DNA from: Cinclus cinclus
Taxonomy: Eukaryota > Chordata > Aves > Passeriformes > Cinclidae
Direction: 5' to 3'
Length of the DNA: 64,000 nt
Assembly (NCBI RefSeq): GCF_963662255.1
Contig: NC_085059.1
Span: 12,867,234-12,931,233, forward strand
The first letter of the stretch is position 1, and every line of letters starts with the position of its first letter. The notes under the pieces are model-generated. The model was given only the letters and a program-made list of their open reading frames with translations, was not told the origin of the DNA and searched no databases. The position numbers and the translations under genes are program-made. Shown piece after piece: positions 24,023-36,030 of this stretch.

Positions 24023-27000
24023 GTTCAAGCCACAGTTTTTGTTTAACTACAAGGGTAAATCATGCAGAGTCAATTGCATATGTTGTTCACTGATAACTTT
24101 TTCCAGGAAATCCATTCTCCTTTTTTTTTTAATTTCCATATAGTTCCTGAAGTGGGCTCTTTATCAATTATGGAGATTCTGGACAATAGCTCCAAAGATG
24201 GGGGAAGCTGCTGAGCCTTTTGGACCTGTTTCTTCTCCCACTTTCCTAACCACTAATGAACATTATCCAAGGAGCTTTTATTCCTGTTGGAAATATTTAA
24301 TTTCTCATGTATGACTTGGGGACATAGTCAAAATGGGAAGAAGTAGAAAAACTACTCCAATGCCTCCCCAAACTACATAGGTGTTAATTTGTGCCTCAGT
24401 GGAATAACACAAATATTTGAGTGACCTTGTTTTTCCTTAATATTAAGGGAGTGGATCCCTGCAACAGCATAAGTGTTTTATTCCACAAACCTTGCCTGTT
24501 GGAAAGACCCATTAGAAAAATCAGCTCTGTATAAGCCTAGTAAATTTTGAAGCAATGGAAAAAAAGTGACTGCAGTAGTATCAGATGGCAAAACTCCAAT
24601 TGTTTCTTTAGGATCAATATTTCAGTAATTGGTCCTGTTTCTCCATAGAATGAGAAAAGAGGGAAAACATGCCCATGTGAGAGAAGTGGTGTATATACAT
24701 AGTAGAGGTGGTACTCACCAAATTTATTTAAAATTTCTGATGACCATCTTCCTATTTCCAAAAGTGAGAGCAGGAGTTTTTGTAGTAATTTTGTCATTTT
24801 TATTGTGTGTTTCGACTTGACATTATCCAAACATGTAATTTCTAGTATTTTTCAAGATGTGTGGGAGCATAAGCTCAGCAAATCTCTAACACGCTAACAT
24901 TTTATACACCTAACTTTTATGTGCTGAAAATTGTAGATTTAAATTTATTGCTGCTATTTCAGTGTTTGGGTTTTTATTTTCTTTAAGTCCATCCAATCTG
25001 AGGTTCCCTTGCACAGATGAAACTAATTCTACTTGTTTTGCTGCTGGGACTGAGAGGGAGACCCATGGATCTGGTGCAGTCAAGCACTCTGTGCACTTGC
25101 ATCCTGAGCCCCTGCTGGTAAAGGGAACATTTTTTCCTTCTCTACCATGTCTAAAATGGCTTTTCTCAGCCTCTTGTAAAAAGAGCAGGCTTTTATCACA
25201 TCTCTTCTTGACCCTGCACATTCCCACAGGGATGCAGTTTCTTCTCATGGATGGCTGTTGCACAGAGCTATAAAATCACATATGGCCATACTCTGCCACC
25301 ACAGCAATGTGTGTTTCCACCATGAGATGCATTTACATGAGACTGGCAAATTTCTACTAAATCATTACGTTTGCTTAATCCAGACCTGTTTCCAATTCCA
25401 GTTATTAATGTGTGTGCACTGAGCTGAGGAACACAAGGGGCTGTGTAAATGAATGTAAGGCATTTGCAGAGCACCCACTCCAGCAAGTTAAATGGAATGT
25501 GCGTAGGAAATATTCCCTTACAACTGCTGCATGGGAATGTGGTGTTCAGGCAGATAAAGCAGGCAGGCTGCAATCACCCCTGTGACTGCCAGGAGCTTGT
25601 TATAGATGGATTCTGTCCTGGGAGTTTAAGCGCAAAAATGAGACTGAGTTTTGTGGCTATTGATTTTGCTATTTGCTTCACCAGTCATTTAAATGAGTGT
25701 GGAAGGGAACTCTTGGGTGTTACACTGCCAAGAAATAATTTCCATAAAGTAATTGTGGTTTGAGTCATTACTAGGTATCCTGACTGAATTTCCTACATGG
25801 GAATTCAGGACAGAGAGAGGTACAGAATCCGTGTGCTTATTAACTTTCTGGCTTTCTAGTCTATTATTTCCTGAACACTGTTTTATAACATACTTTATGT
25901 AATTAGTGCAAATCCTCTTACAAAGACTGCTCTCCTTGCAACAAGATAATCTGAGCCTGGAAGAAACACTTCGGGTTTTGGTTTCTTAAGATGTTACTGC
26001 TTGGATAGGAAAATTGCTGGAATTTGATGGGTCCAACTGATGACAAACAGCCTTAGTTTCTCTTCCTTTTTTCTCCTCTTCATAAAACTATTTTACTTTA
26101 TCACCAGAATGGGGTTTGAGATATTTGACCACACCTGGCTTTTCTGAGGCTTGTGTCAGCAAAAAGGTCTGCCACTGTAAAAAGCACAAATTTCACTGTA
26201 AAAAGCACAAATTTCACTGTAAAAAGCACAAATTTGCAGGATCTGGGCTAAGGCCAAATCTTTCACAAAGAGAAACCTCTCTACCTGCCTGGAGATTTGC
26301 AGCATAGAATACAGAAATAACATAGGTGAGACCTTAAAGAATAAACCTGCTGAGCTAGAGAGGTACTGAAAACTTTGGCAGAAATCTACTCTGTCCCAGT
26401 AGGTCACAGTGCACTTGTGGAGCTTGTAGTGTACAGAGACAAACAAAAAACCTAAAAAACCCAACCTTCCCACTCCCTCAAAAAAAACCCTCCTCTTCAA
26501 CCAAGATTTTGTACAAGTCTGAGGCAGTTAGAGAGTAATCTCACCTATTTAGTAACAGACTAATTCAGTTCTTTTCATAAATGGGTGTTTTCTGCACATC
26601 TGTGTGGAATGAAAGGATACCGTGGCTCAGGTTGGTATGGTAGCAGAAAAAAAGCATGTGCTTATTTACTCATCAAAACTGCTGGCAGGGATTTTAAATT
26701 TAAAGATTCTGTCCATTGTTACTCCATCTTTAAAAGAGCATTCAATTAAATTGTCTCAAAAATGTGTCATTACATTTTTTGGACTAGTTTTCAGGTCTTT
26801 TTTAGATCAGAAGGATGCAAAGAAGTACATAGAATGTTAATTTTCCTATTACCTGGGGATCTGCAACAAGGCCACATTGGGAGATGTATAATTTAAGTGC
26901 ATCAGAGGCTCTTTATGAAAAATTTTCATTGATTTTTAGCTACATATTCAAATATATTAAAATTAATATCCTGGACTGCCTTGCTGTATTTTACTGGCCT

Positions 27001-28466
27001 AACTTCTACACAGTCTGAAAGAAGACTTCTTCCTACCTCTACATCTTTTCCCTGTTATTACAGGAGATAGTCTTGATGTTTTTCCTGCTTTTCAAAAAAC
27101 ATACAGGGCATGATCTTGCATTTATTCTGCGAACAAAATGTATTTGAATGCTAGAGGAAAGCCAAAGCTTGTTTATTTAATCATGTTATGTAAATGGATT
27201 TCAGAAAATCTGAATGTGTATCGGTGTCAGTAGCATAAGCTTTATTATCAAAGTTTCATCCACCTCACGGGACTAATTTATCTATTCATCCTGGTTTTTG
27301 CCTGAGGAGGGAAGATTAGAAGAAAAGAAAATTTAGTAGGAGCTACTCTCCTTTGATCACACATTTTATGATATATCATATATGCTGCAGCATTTTAATG
27401 CCTAAGGTTTGCTAAAAGCTCAATAAATGGCTTCAATTTACAGGTGGCAAAGCAGACAACCTTTCTGTGGAAAAGATCAGTGAACTGAGTGTATGGTCAT
27501 ATTCTTAAATATAACAGATACAGTAAAAATGCACCCCTGATTATGGCAGGCTTTCCATGAATCTGACTTTGTAATTACTTCAGAATCATTTGCCTGAGAT
27601 TTTAACGTTAAAATGGAGGTGTCGTGACCTGCAGAGTAAAGACCAGCAGGTAAATTACTCTGGTAGTCACTCCAGATTGTTAGATTGGATGTAAAAAATG
27701 GCCTTATAGCCCAACGCAAGCTTCTCCTTTTCCATTAAGTCCTTGCATGAAATTCTTGAAATGGAACCAGTTACAATTTATTTGGGTTTTTGTGTTTTTG
27801 TTTTTTTTTAAATGATCAGCTCAGCCACTGAAATAAAAACATAGAAGTAGACAGGAAGGCACTAAATCAAACTTCAGGTGTAAGGTAAAGTGTTGGGTCT
27901 GCCAGGAAACCAGAAATTTCTTTAGGATGGATGCCTGAGGATATATATACAATATTGTTTTCTTTGCCTGGAAACTAGATCTGTATTTACATATTCAGCT
28001 ACTATTTTAATAATTAACAAAAAAGCATGCCTTTTATACATTTTAAAATTGTCCTTCATTGTAGCTTTTCTGAAAGCCAAATTCATCAGTGTACTGAGAT
28101 GTAATTGACAAAAAATATCTACAGTAGATGCAAACCTTGTTTCCACAAACTAACTCAAACTGATAAAGCAATTTCTTCAGTGTCTATTTTCCCCTTCTAT
28201 TAGGTCTAGTTCCACACATTTTTCTTTGGGTCTAAAGTCCACTGTTAATTTTTATTCCCTAGAAGCTTTTATAGTCACTGTCTGTCACTGGACCTAGCTA
28301 CACAATTTAGCACTTTTAACCTTCTCTAATAAGTCAGTCCACCTGGTCTGCCTCGGTTTATGTTGCTCTCTGAGTACCTCCATTGTGTGCATCTCCTGTT
28401 AATGAGGTCAACTACTTCCAATACACTTGGGAATGAGACTAATTCTTTCCTGATTGCTGGCATGAC
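24023..28466. other. Unique AT-rich sequence, no recognised gene
   Basis: No gene is recognised apart from the 21-bp triplication listed separately. Open frames up to 117 codons overlap on both strands around 24910-25273 and show no known domain. An A-rich, C-interspersed segment lies near 26441-26490. The rest is plain AT-rich DNA. Confidence 0.5.
26173..26235 (+). repeat. 21-bp tandem repeat, three perfect copies
   Basis: Three identical 21-base copies lie end to end (26173-26193, 26194-26214, 26215-26235). Each reads CACTGTAAAAAGCACAAA followed by TTT. Because 21 is a multiple of three, a + strand frame at 26116-26307 acquires a repeated seven-residue block (Cys-Lys-Lys-His-Lys-Phe-His). 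That frame lacks any other sign of coding. The copies have no mismatches, so the triplication is probably recent, for example by replication slippage. Confidence 0.95.
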
Positions 28467-29127
28467 TGTCTTGGTTTGAAAGACAAGTATTTGCTAAGGA
28501 AGGTAGCAGCTTCTCTTGGAATGGAAAATGTAGACCTTTTTCCTCTGAATTATTATAATTTTGAAATTAAGGGTTTTTCAGGCAAAGATATGAGGATACA
28601 AATAACAGTTCTTTACTAGTATGTATAAATAACACCCCCCTACAATTTAATACGAAAATTAAAATAAAATGCAGTGGTACAAAAAAAACCAAACTACTGA
28701 CAGAGTCAGAATGCAACCTTACTCTCTCAGTCAGGGTGTTGGTAGCAGTTTGATCAAATGGTGGCTCCAGTCCTCCTGCAGTTAAAGCAGTGGTTCTGTA
28801 GAAGGGTGCAGTTTCCCTCTGAAGGTCAGGTGGTGGTGTAGATGGGTCTGGTCTTTCTCTGGGAATCCAGTGGAAAAAGGCTGCCTTGGTGTTCCAAATC
28901 TCAGATGTTATCTAGGCAGGAAATGCTTGCCCCACCTGGTTTTAACAGATGGTCTATTAGCAGAGGATATTCCCCCGGAGTTCTGAGAAATGGGTCATGG
29001 AAGAGATAAAGAAGACTGCTGCACCTGGTTTTAACAGTTGGTAATAGAAAACATCCTGCTGCTTACATCTTATACTGCAACCTAAGACAAGGACCTTTTG
29101 TGATGTGTTGTACTGGGACACAAAACA
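28467..29127 (-). mobile_element. LTR of a songbird-type endogenous retrovirus
   Basis: The left edge TGTCTTGGTTTGAAAGACA, the downstream GAATTATTATAATTTTGAAA and CAGGCAAAGATATGAGGA segments, and the later CACCTGGTTTTAACAG and CTGCAACCTAAGACAAGG segments match an LTR type I recall from songbird genomes. On the minus strand the edge ends in CA, and a degraded polyadenylation signal (AGTAAA) lies about 145 bases before it, which favours minus orientation. CACCTGGTTTTAACAG occurs twice (about 28936 and 29021). The right boundary is uncertain. It may be 29127, or 29213 if ATGAC at 28462-28466 and 29214-29218 is the target duplication. No internal retroviral genes are seen. Confidence 0.6.
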
Positions 29128-29213
29128 ACTGTGAGGAGCAAACAAATGAGGAGCTCACAGCAGAATGTGTGTTACTTGTGATAGATCTGAGATGGGAGAG
29201 CTGATAATTCTGA

Positions 29214-29642
29214 ATGACTGATAATCAAGTGTCTCTTGAAGCATTAGGCAGTCTTTTTTAATGTACTCTAGAGCCCAGTCCTAGAGGTGTCTGCAAGATA
29301 GAGAGGATCAACATATTAAGTTTAAATTAATAATTACCTGGGGAGCCAGCCAAAAGGAAAGTGAAGTCCTTAGAGTTTTTGGTGCTCAGGAGATCTTTGA
29401 TTGTGCCTGAACCTGTACAGTTTTCCTAGGGAAGGAAATGAAATCTCAGTAAGTGAAGAAGAGTGGTTTTAAAATTTTAGTTGCACTATTTAAAACTACT
29501 TCCTTGTTTGTCTCATATTTGGGGTTTGGTAGATTACTCACCAGTAGTTTCCAGTAGTTTGTTAAAGTCTCCATTACGTTGTGTGTATTAATTTTCCATT
29601 GTATTTTCCATAACATGTTTTGAGTGAGCTTGGAAGAGTAAG
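29214..29642. other. Spacer between LTR and CR1
   Basis: No gene or repeat is recognised. The sequence is AT-rich, with a duplicated CCAGTAGTTT word at 29542-29562. Confidence 0.4.
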
Positions 29643-29762
29643 GGTTCAAGGCCAGGCTGGATGTGACTTTGAGCAGCCTGGTCTAGTGGAAGGTATCCCA
29701 TGACAGAGGGTTTGCAGAGGATAGTCTTTAAGGTCCCTCTCAACCCAAGGCATTCTATGAGA
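29643..29762 (+). mobile_element. CR1 LINE 3' tail
   Basis: Short sense-strand CR1 terminus with GGTTCAAGGCCAGGCTGGAT, CTTTGAGCAGCCTGGTCTAG, TGGAAGGTATCCC, CTTTAAGGTCCCTCTCAACC and the CATTCTATGAGATGG end. It is heavily 5'-truncated and somewhat diverged. Confidence 0.92.
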
Positions 29763-30700
29763 TGGTTATATTTAGATGTTAAATGAGCCTGTTCTTGTTT
29801 TGTGGCAATTTAGCTGAACCCCTTCTCTTGTGCTGGGACAGTTCAGTCTCAGGGTACATGTTTGGCTGGTGACTACAGAGTTCCCTGCCATGGCATGTGC
29901 TGAGTGCCTGTGCTGTGGTGGGTCCATCAGCATGCCAGCACTGGTAAGAGAATGAGAAAGCAGTGCTCTGCAATCCACAAAATTCATTAAAAATTCTAAG
30001 GACAAATGAAACTACCTGGATGCTGAAAAATCCTGACATCTCCCTCTGAACTTTCACAGTGAAGGCTTGGGGATTTGTCCATAGATATATATATATATAC
30101 ATATATATATTTACAAAGGGGAGAAGAAAAAGAAATCTGAAGCTCTTCTGGCACGCTGGCACTGTCTGCTCCTGTGTTAGCACAGCCCTGATGGGTTGGC
30201 AAGCTGCCTGGAAGGAGCAGGCAGCTGCCTGTCGATCCTTCCACAGGCTCCATGCTGGGCAGGGGCCATGCCTGCAGCACAACCTCAGCTGCTCTGGCAC
30301 CCCAGCACAGCAGCTGAAGCAGGGTTCATGTTTAAAAAATATTTTACTGTTGAATTACAGTTAATTTAAATAAAGTCTAGCTGATCTTCTTTTGTCCTTG
30401 CTTGTCTGGGAAAGGCAGATGGTGAGCCTTTGAGTGCTGCTCTGCATAGCAGAGCTCAGCTCAGTGTAAAGGTTGTTGAATTTGTCTCTTTTCCTCTTTT
30501 CCTGCAGTTTGGATTATGCTATAACTTTTTTTTTCTCCATATCATTTTAGAGATTTACTTCTGTATTGGTGTGATTTTGCTGTATGAAAGCGATGCACAT
30601 GCCTACTTAATTTTCATTATCTGAATTCCTAGCACTATTACTCTCAAGATATTTTGGCTAGACAAAAACAACGATTTAAAACATAAAGCACCGTTTATAA
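29763..30700. other. Unique sequence with a TA microsatellite
   Basis: No gene is recognised. The longest open frame of the window (173 codons, minus strand, 29779-30300) lies here. It runs through the TA microsatellite and has no known domain, so it is treated as chance. An overlapping + strand frame at 30059-30364 is equally unconvincing. Confidence 0.5.
30081..30110 (+). repeat. (TA)n microsatellite
   Basis: Thirty bases of nearly pure AT alternation, interrupted by single G and C substitutions. It inflates open frames on both strands with alternating Tyr-Ile residues. Confidence 0.9.
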
Positions 30701-30939
30701 CCTATCTTCCAGTATTTATAAAATTTAGTAAGAATACATGCACGATGAATCATGGTAGTGTCTTCTGCAGACAAAGCTCCCTGGAAGAAATACTTGATGC
30801 ATAGTCAAGCAGAGCTATGTTTATGCAAAGCAGAAAATACAGATACAAGGGTCTCTGTCTTAAAAGGTAATCCTGAGGTAAGACATTTTAGTTGGCTGTT
30901 TGTTTTAATAACGGGGGGAGAAAAGAGGTAGGATTTTTA

Positions 30940-31510
30940 AGGAACACAAAGCAGGGTTTGTGCTTATTTTCAGTAACACTGATGTTATATTTTGGCGTTG
31001 CGAAAGGCTTGTCTTACAAAATCAGCCCAAGTAAACATTGCTTACAAAGCTGTAATAACATCTGAAATAACACTTGATATGACTTACACCAGGCTGGCTT
31101 GAAGAGTACATGCTTCATTGATTTTCAGAGCTTATTGCTTGTAATATTTCTGCAGCACACTCATTACAACTCCTGGCTGTTATCGGGCTCGGAGCAGGCA
31201 GCTGTGAGCTGACAATAACATCTGATGCTGCAAACCCTGGCTTGAGAGAGATTTAGCCTTTTCAAAGTGATTATGTAGATCAAACCAGCGCTTTTTCTGT
31301 TTGGAATTCTCTTGCAGTGCTCTCATATAACATTTATACAGTATCTTATTGCTCATCTGAAAGGCAGCTTGTTCCAGGCATAAAGGTTCACATCTATGCT
31401 GCTTTTGTAAGAAATGAGTTGTGGGGAGGTTGATAATAAAATTAGTACTGCCAAGAACATGTTGGAGTATTATCTGCAATCTAAACCAGTTACCTGGATG
31501 TTTGTTTATT
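30940..31510. promoter_or_regulatory. Candidate conserved non-coding element
   Basis: A repeat-free stretch of even composition with scattered CpGs, which are otherwise rare here. It has an E-box CAGCTG at 31199-31204 and a duplicated 12-base word AATAACATCTGA at 31054-31065 and 31214-31225, each containing a CATCTG E-box. It has the look of a developmental enhancer, but conservation cannot be judged from one genome. This is inference only. Confidence 0.25.
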
Positions 31511-32184
31511 CTGAACCCAGGTAAATAACAGCAGGGTCTGTGATTTTTTCTTCTGAGCAGTGATTGACTTATTTTTCTACAACAGGATCTGGATTATGAT
31601 CTACTTGGAAACTGGGCTGAACTCCTCTTTTCCATAAGAAAAAACTTTCCCTGAAAGTACAGCTACCACTTCAGTTCAATCAGCAATCTGCAGGAGTGAA
31701 CTGAATTCTTGTGACCTAATTAATAGAAAATGTATGTTAAGTTATGGATAGCCTCATAAATCAAAACAGATTGTTCCCTAGAAATCTGTGTTGGTCTGGT
31801 GCTGTGAGTTGTCTGGCCTTTGAAGGAAAACAGATACATATTTAAAACTCGAATATAAATAACATATATTTGTATAATACATAATTATATAACATACAAC
31901 ATATGTATAAATTTATTAAAACTATCTGAACTCTATTATTTCTGAAGCATGGGTGCAACTACTATTTGTACTGATTAAGGTTCTGGTGTTATTCAGCTTG
32001 GAAAATGAAGTCAGTTTGGTTTAGACTGCCTTTAATCAATATAATGGAGGGTTATGTATTCTAAGAGTGACAAAGAAAAAAAAAATCAGTCAAAAATTTC
32101 TCTGCTTCTTTTCTACTACTATTGCAGGTACAATGTTTTCCATGAAATTCAATCTGTCACTAACACATTGCTATTTTGATTTAG

Positions 32185-32342
32185 GATGCCAGAGAATGTA
32201 TCTGACACAAACAGCAAGAAGGAAAACAATGCCCACATCAGGGAAATCTATAATGAAGTGGAAACTCCTGATGGGCTGTCATGGGCAGGCTCAGACCTGA
32301 GCACACTTATGCAGATCCACCAGAATAAGTCCTTAGAGCTTG
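32185..32342 (+). other. Candidate exon A (unrecognised protein)
   Basis: An ATG at 32186 directly follows a possible acceptor (TTTTGATTTAG) and opens a 52-codon frame to a fair donor TTG|GTAAAG at 32342/32343. The frame leaves the exon in phase 1. The predicted peptide is hydrophilic, rich in Asn, Glu and Lys, and matches no family I know. Its phase fits the candidate exon at 34887-35075. Random DNA yields such exons often, so support is weak. Confidence 0.15.
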
Positions 32343-33479
32343 GTAAAGAATGTGACACCTTTATGCTGAGAGGTTTGTGCAGACAGCATCCCAAGGCTGC
32401 CAGTTCCAGGCTGTGCTATCTGCATGAAAGGGAAAGAATTTTTAGCCCTGGATAGAAATCTCTGCTACTTCCTCTGACAAAAATGCTTCTCTCATTCACT
32501 GTGCCTTGCAGTGATGTGTGGTGAGAGGCAGCAGTAATTCATCAGGGCAGGAGCTGCCTGTGGGACACAACATTGAATTGTCATTGTTTTCCCAGCTCTT
32601 AAAAACATGGTTTTGTTTTTTAAAATGTGCTGAAGATTGATACCAGCTGTCAAATCAAGGTGATGAAAAAGCAGGTATTTTGCCTAATTCTGTCAAGTTG
32701 TTCAGTTACTGAATTTCAACCCAAGCCCTTTGCTCTCCTACTCATGAATTTCTCTTAATGCAGCACAGAGTTCTCTGACGCTGCCAGCTCCTACGTGTGC
32801 TAGGCCCTAGTGACAGTCCTGATTTCTCACCTTGTGTTTTGGCAGTGATTGCAAATTTGAGTTAACACCTAAGGGGTGAAAGCCATGAGCTAATTGGGTT
32901 AATACTTTGCTGCCAAGATCTTGCCAAATTCCTTTTTGACACAGGAATTTGTGACTGCAGCCATCAGTGAAGACCCACCTCACCCTGACTGTGGTCAGTG
33001 ATGGGCAGTCACCAAGTGGGTGGCACTTCCCTATTTCTGCACTGCTTAGGATTTGACAAGCCCTCTTGAATGCTCCAAAACTTCCTAATTTCCATAAGCT
33101 TCTTGGAGGGAAGAAGATGTATGTACAGCTCACCCTGTATATGCATAACTGTGCTAGAAAAGTTTGCGCAATTTTTAAGTGTTTTTTGTAGCTTAGCTGT
33201 ACAAGATAAAGTGTTTGTTCACACCCTCACAAATATTCACATATCTCTGTTTATACACATGCAAATGTATAGCATGCATGCTTTGAAAGTGTAGTGTTCA
33301 GGACATATCCATTGGTAATGGAAGCCTTTTCCTATTAAACTTGATTTCTTTAAGGGAGGGGGGAACCGAAATGTGATAAACATGGATGCTAAATATAACT
33401 ACCTCTTAGAGGGCACAGTTGTGCCTCTAGTTTGTAATACCAAGGAAAAGCTCAATGTCAGACTCCAGAGCAGCAAATT

Positions 33480-33920
33480 ATTGCAATCATTTAAGTAAAT
33501 AGGTAGGTTCTTTCATTATAGAAAGTTTCCTTGCTGAGCTAGATGTACAATATATTTATTTTTTCATGAATATAAATGTCTGCTTCTGATGGAAACAGTC
33601 AGCTGTCACTACACTACAAATGCAAATTGCAAACTGATGGCTGAACAATTAACATCTAGTGCACAGAGCTTTTTGCCACTGGAGGACTGTAATTGAATTC
33701 CTATTGCTGTCAGACAGGTTGAAAATTACTGTAATGAAGAGCATCAGTTTTCTACTTTACATCTCGTTGTTTCCCAGCCAAGGAACATTGGTGTTACCGA
33801 GGTTCCCACAAACAGATAATTGAATAGAGAGCAACAAATGACAGAGGAATGCTACCTGTCATTAAAGAGGAAAGTAATTAATTCTCTTTAGCTTGATTCC
33901 CACATGTCCGTGAAATCCAG
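33480..33920. promoter_or_regulatory. Candidate conserved non-coding element
   Basis: Repeat-free sequence with an ATGCAAAT octamer at 33620-33627 and several homeodomain-type ATTA/TAAT cores, including TAATTAATT near 33874-33882. These motifs are common in AT-rich DNA, so the call rests on general appearance. Cross-species alignment would decide it. Confidence 0.2.
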
Positions 33921-34257
33921 GGATCTAAAATCATGGTCCTTCCCTCAGTGACCCTGGCTGTGTTGGTGTGCATGCAGAGTGCAATTAGTGATCAGACAGC
34001 CGTATAGCCAAATACTGGGTGAAATAATTGGATAACTTGATAAGGTTCCTCTTAATACAGAGGAAAGTTATGGTTGTGTGACATATGAAAGAGGATTTGA
34101 AGCAATCTTTGGTTATATGTGTGAAGGTAGTGGTTTTTTTTACTAGTGACTCCTTTAAAATATTCAAGGTGTGCATGGCATCTTGATTATAAGAAATCTG
34201 AATAATCTCTGAAGTGAGCAAATAAGGAAAGATCAACTCATTACTTAAAGCATGCAT

Positions 34258-34281
34258 TAGTGCTTCTCCTAGTGCTTCTCC
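34258..34281 (+). repeat. 12-bp tandem duplication
   Basis: TAGTGCTTCTCC occurs twice in a row and is followed by a partial third copy (TGCTTCT). It is a small slippage-type duplication. Confidence 0.85.
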
Positions 34282-34886
34282 TGCTTCTTACATAGATATT
34301 TCTGCTTCTGATATTGCAGGGAAAAATATGGAATAGGGAGCTGTCTAATATTTGTTTCTCTGAGTTTCCTTTTTGGGGAGGTTATAGCCCATAATGAAAG
34401 TCTTCTGCGCTGCTCTGTGGATGCTTCCCTGCCATCTCAAACTTGAAATGAGTTTTGTAGTCACCATTGTAGGTGCCTGGGATGTCCCAGCACCCCTCCC
34501 TTAGTAATGTCTGAAAGCAAGATGTTTGCATCAGCTGGGCTGCTCCCCGTGTCAGGAGCTGGAAAGGGATGGGCTTCTGCAAGGCCTCCAAAAACTTTGT
34601 GCAGTGCAAAACTCACTCCAAGCCGTAGTACATGTATTGGACAGCTAAGGTTAGACTGTGGAAGTGTTCTCTGTGTTGAATGTTTGGAGCTTAAGCCCTC
34701 TGACAACAGTGGATCTCACCGTCAGAAATGCCCAGGAGGTGCTGCACCCTGTAAGAAAAAAAGGAAAATTTGGTCCAACAGGGTCCTCATACCATGTCTT
34801 CTTGATCTGTGCCAGCCTTGATCCATCTTGACCTAAAGCTTAAACAGATGCTTGTATGAAGATCTTGTCAGCTGCTGTAATTTCAG

Positions 34887-35075
34887 AGAACAATTGGCTT
34901 TGGAGATGTCAGCTTTCCTGTGAAAAGGGACTTGAAAAATTTTTGGCATCTAATATGGATTGGAGAGTCTATCAAGGGGATAGGGCTGTTGATGAAGCAT
35001 TTTGCTGTGAAATCTGTTTGGCCAGGCCTGTCCCTGATGTAGCAGCAGCCTGGAGCTGTGCCTCAGACAGTACAG
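34887..35075 (+). other. Candidate exon B (unrecognised protein)
   Basis: A 189-base interval lies between a possible acceptor (GTAATTTCAG, ending at 34886) and a strong donor, CAG|GTAAGG at 35075/35076. It is open in one frame over 63 codons and symmetric in phase (1-1), so it fits after candidate exon A and before candidate exon C. The predicted peptide has six cysteines, including a Cys-Cys pair, and two Trp near its start. No family is recognised. A TATAAAAGG word at 35091-35098 lies just past the donor and is probably coincidental. Confidence 0.18.
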
Positions 35076-35813
35076 GTAAGGATCCAGCCGTATAAAAGGA
35101 AGCACCTGCTCCATCTAAGCAGCTACAACATTTTTGTTAGACGGTGTTATAAAGGCCATATTTTGTGAAACTTATTTGAATTTAAAATATTGCTGCTGTA
35201 ATTCTCTGTTTAATTTTCAATTACCCCGCTCAGCACGATTGTGCACATATTCCAGTATATTAAATGTGAAAAGAAAATGAACATTCTGGAATATGAGCAA
35301 GCAACATGCTGTAATAGGCATTTTACAATTTAAAATAGTGCAGTAGAAAATAAAATTGAGGATTCTGCACAGCTATTATATCTATTTGAAGATCTTCAGA
35401 GGTCCTGCATGTATTCCATATGTGAATGTATATACCCCACAATAAAAATGAAGACAAAAAGGCAATTTTTCTGCTTACTCTGTAAGCTGCATAGCTTATA
35501 TGACGATGAAGGGAAAGGACCCTTAGCCAGTCCAACAGAAATTATTCCTGAGTTTCTTATTTTCAGTCTCATATAACACAAATTTCTTGCTCTTGTGATC
35601 ATCAGTGCTCAGAGCTCATTAGTACCCTGGTCATGGCTGAATTCACTCACTCAGTACCAGCAGTGAATCCTGAAAAGAAAATTGCCTGATGTTTACTTCA
35701 GTTTCCATAGTGGAAGTGTAAATCCATCTGGATGTTGTAGGGGAATTCTATTGTCACATTGAATATTTAGTACTCCTTAATAGAATTCAATGCAGTATTT
35801 ATTATTTCTGTAG

Positions 35814-36030
35814 ATATCAGCAGTTGGTGGGACCATGCAGCTCTTATTGCTTCAAGAACCATTAAATCAAAGCAGAAGAACAGCAGCTCAAGACAATTTA
35901 GTTTTTTTCTTTAAGGCACTCCAGCGCTGTAAACATTGTGCTAATGCAGAGATAGTAGTGACAAACAGCTTCCTTTTGGCAAAACCAAACCAATTGCAAT
36001 CTAATAAATGTTACACACCAGCAGCTAAAT
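35814..36030 (+). other. Candidate terminal exon C
   Basis: A good acceptor (TTATTATTTCTGTAG, ending at 35813) is followed, in phase 1, by 32 open codons ending in TAA at 35912-35914. The tail is basic and rich in Ser and Lys. An AATAAA signal at 36003-36008 lies about 90 bases past the stop, as expected for a last exon. The 36030 end is an estimate from that signal. The protein is not recognised, and a chance arrangement remains likely. Confidence 0.15.

Noticed and set aside
29779..30300. Longest open frame, 173 codons on the minus strand
   Set aside because: It runs through a TA microsatellite that keeps frames open, has overlapping open frames on both strands, and shows no domain or signal peptide.
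35091..35098. TATAAAAGG promoter-like word
   Set aside because: There is no downstream first exon, initiator or CpG enrichment, and a single TATA word is expected by chance in AT-rich DNA.
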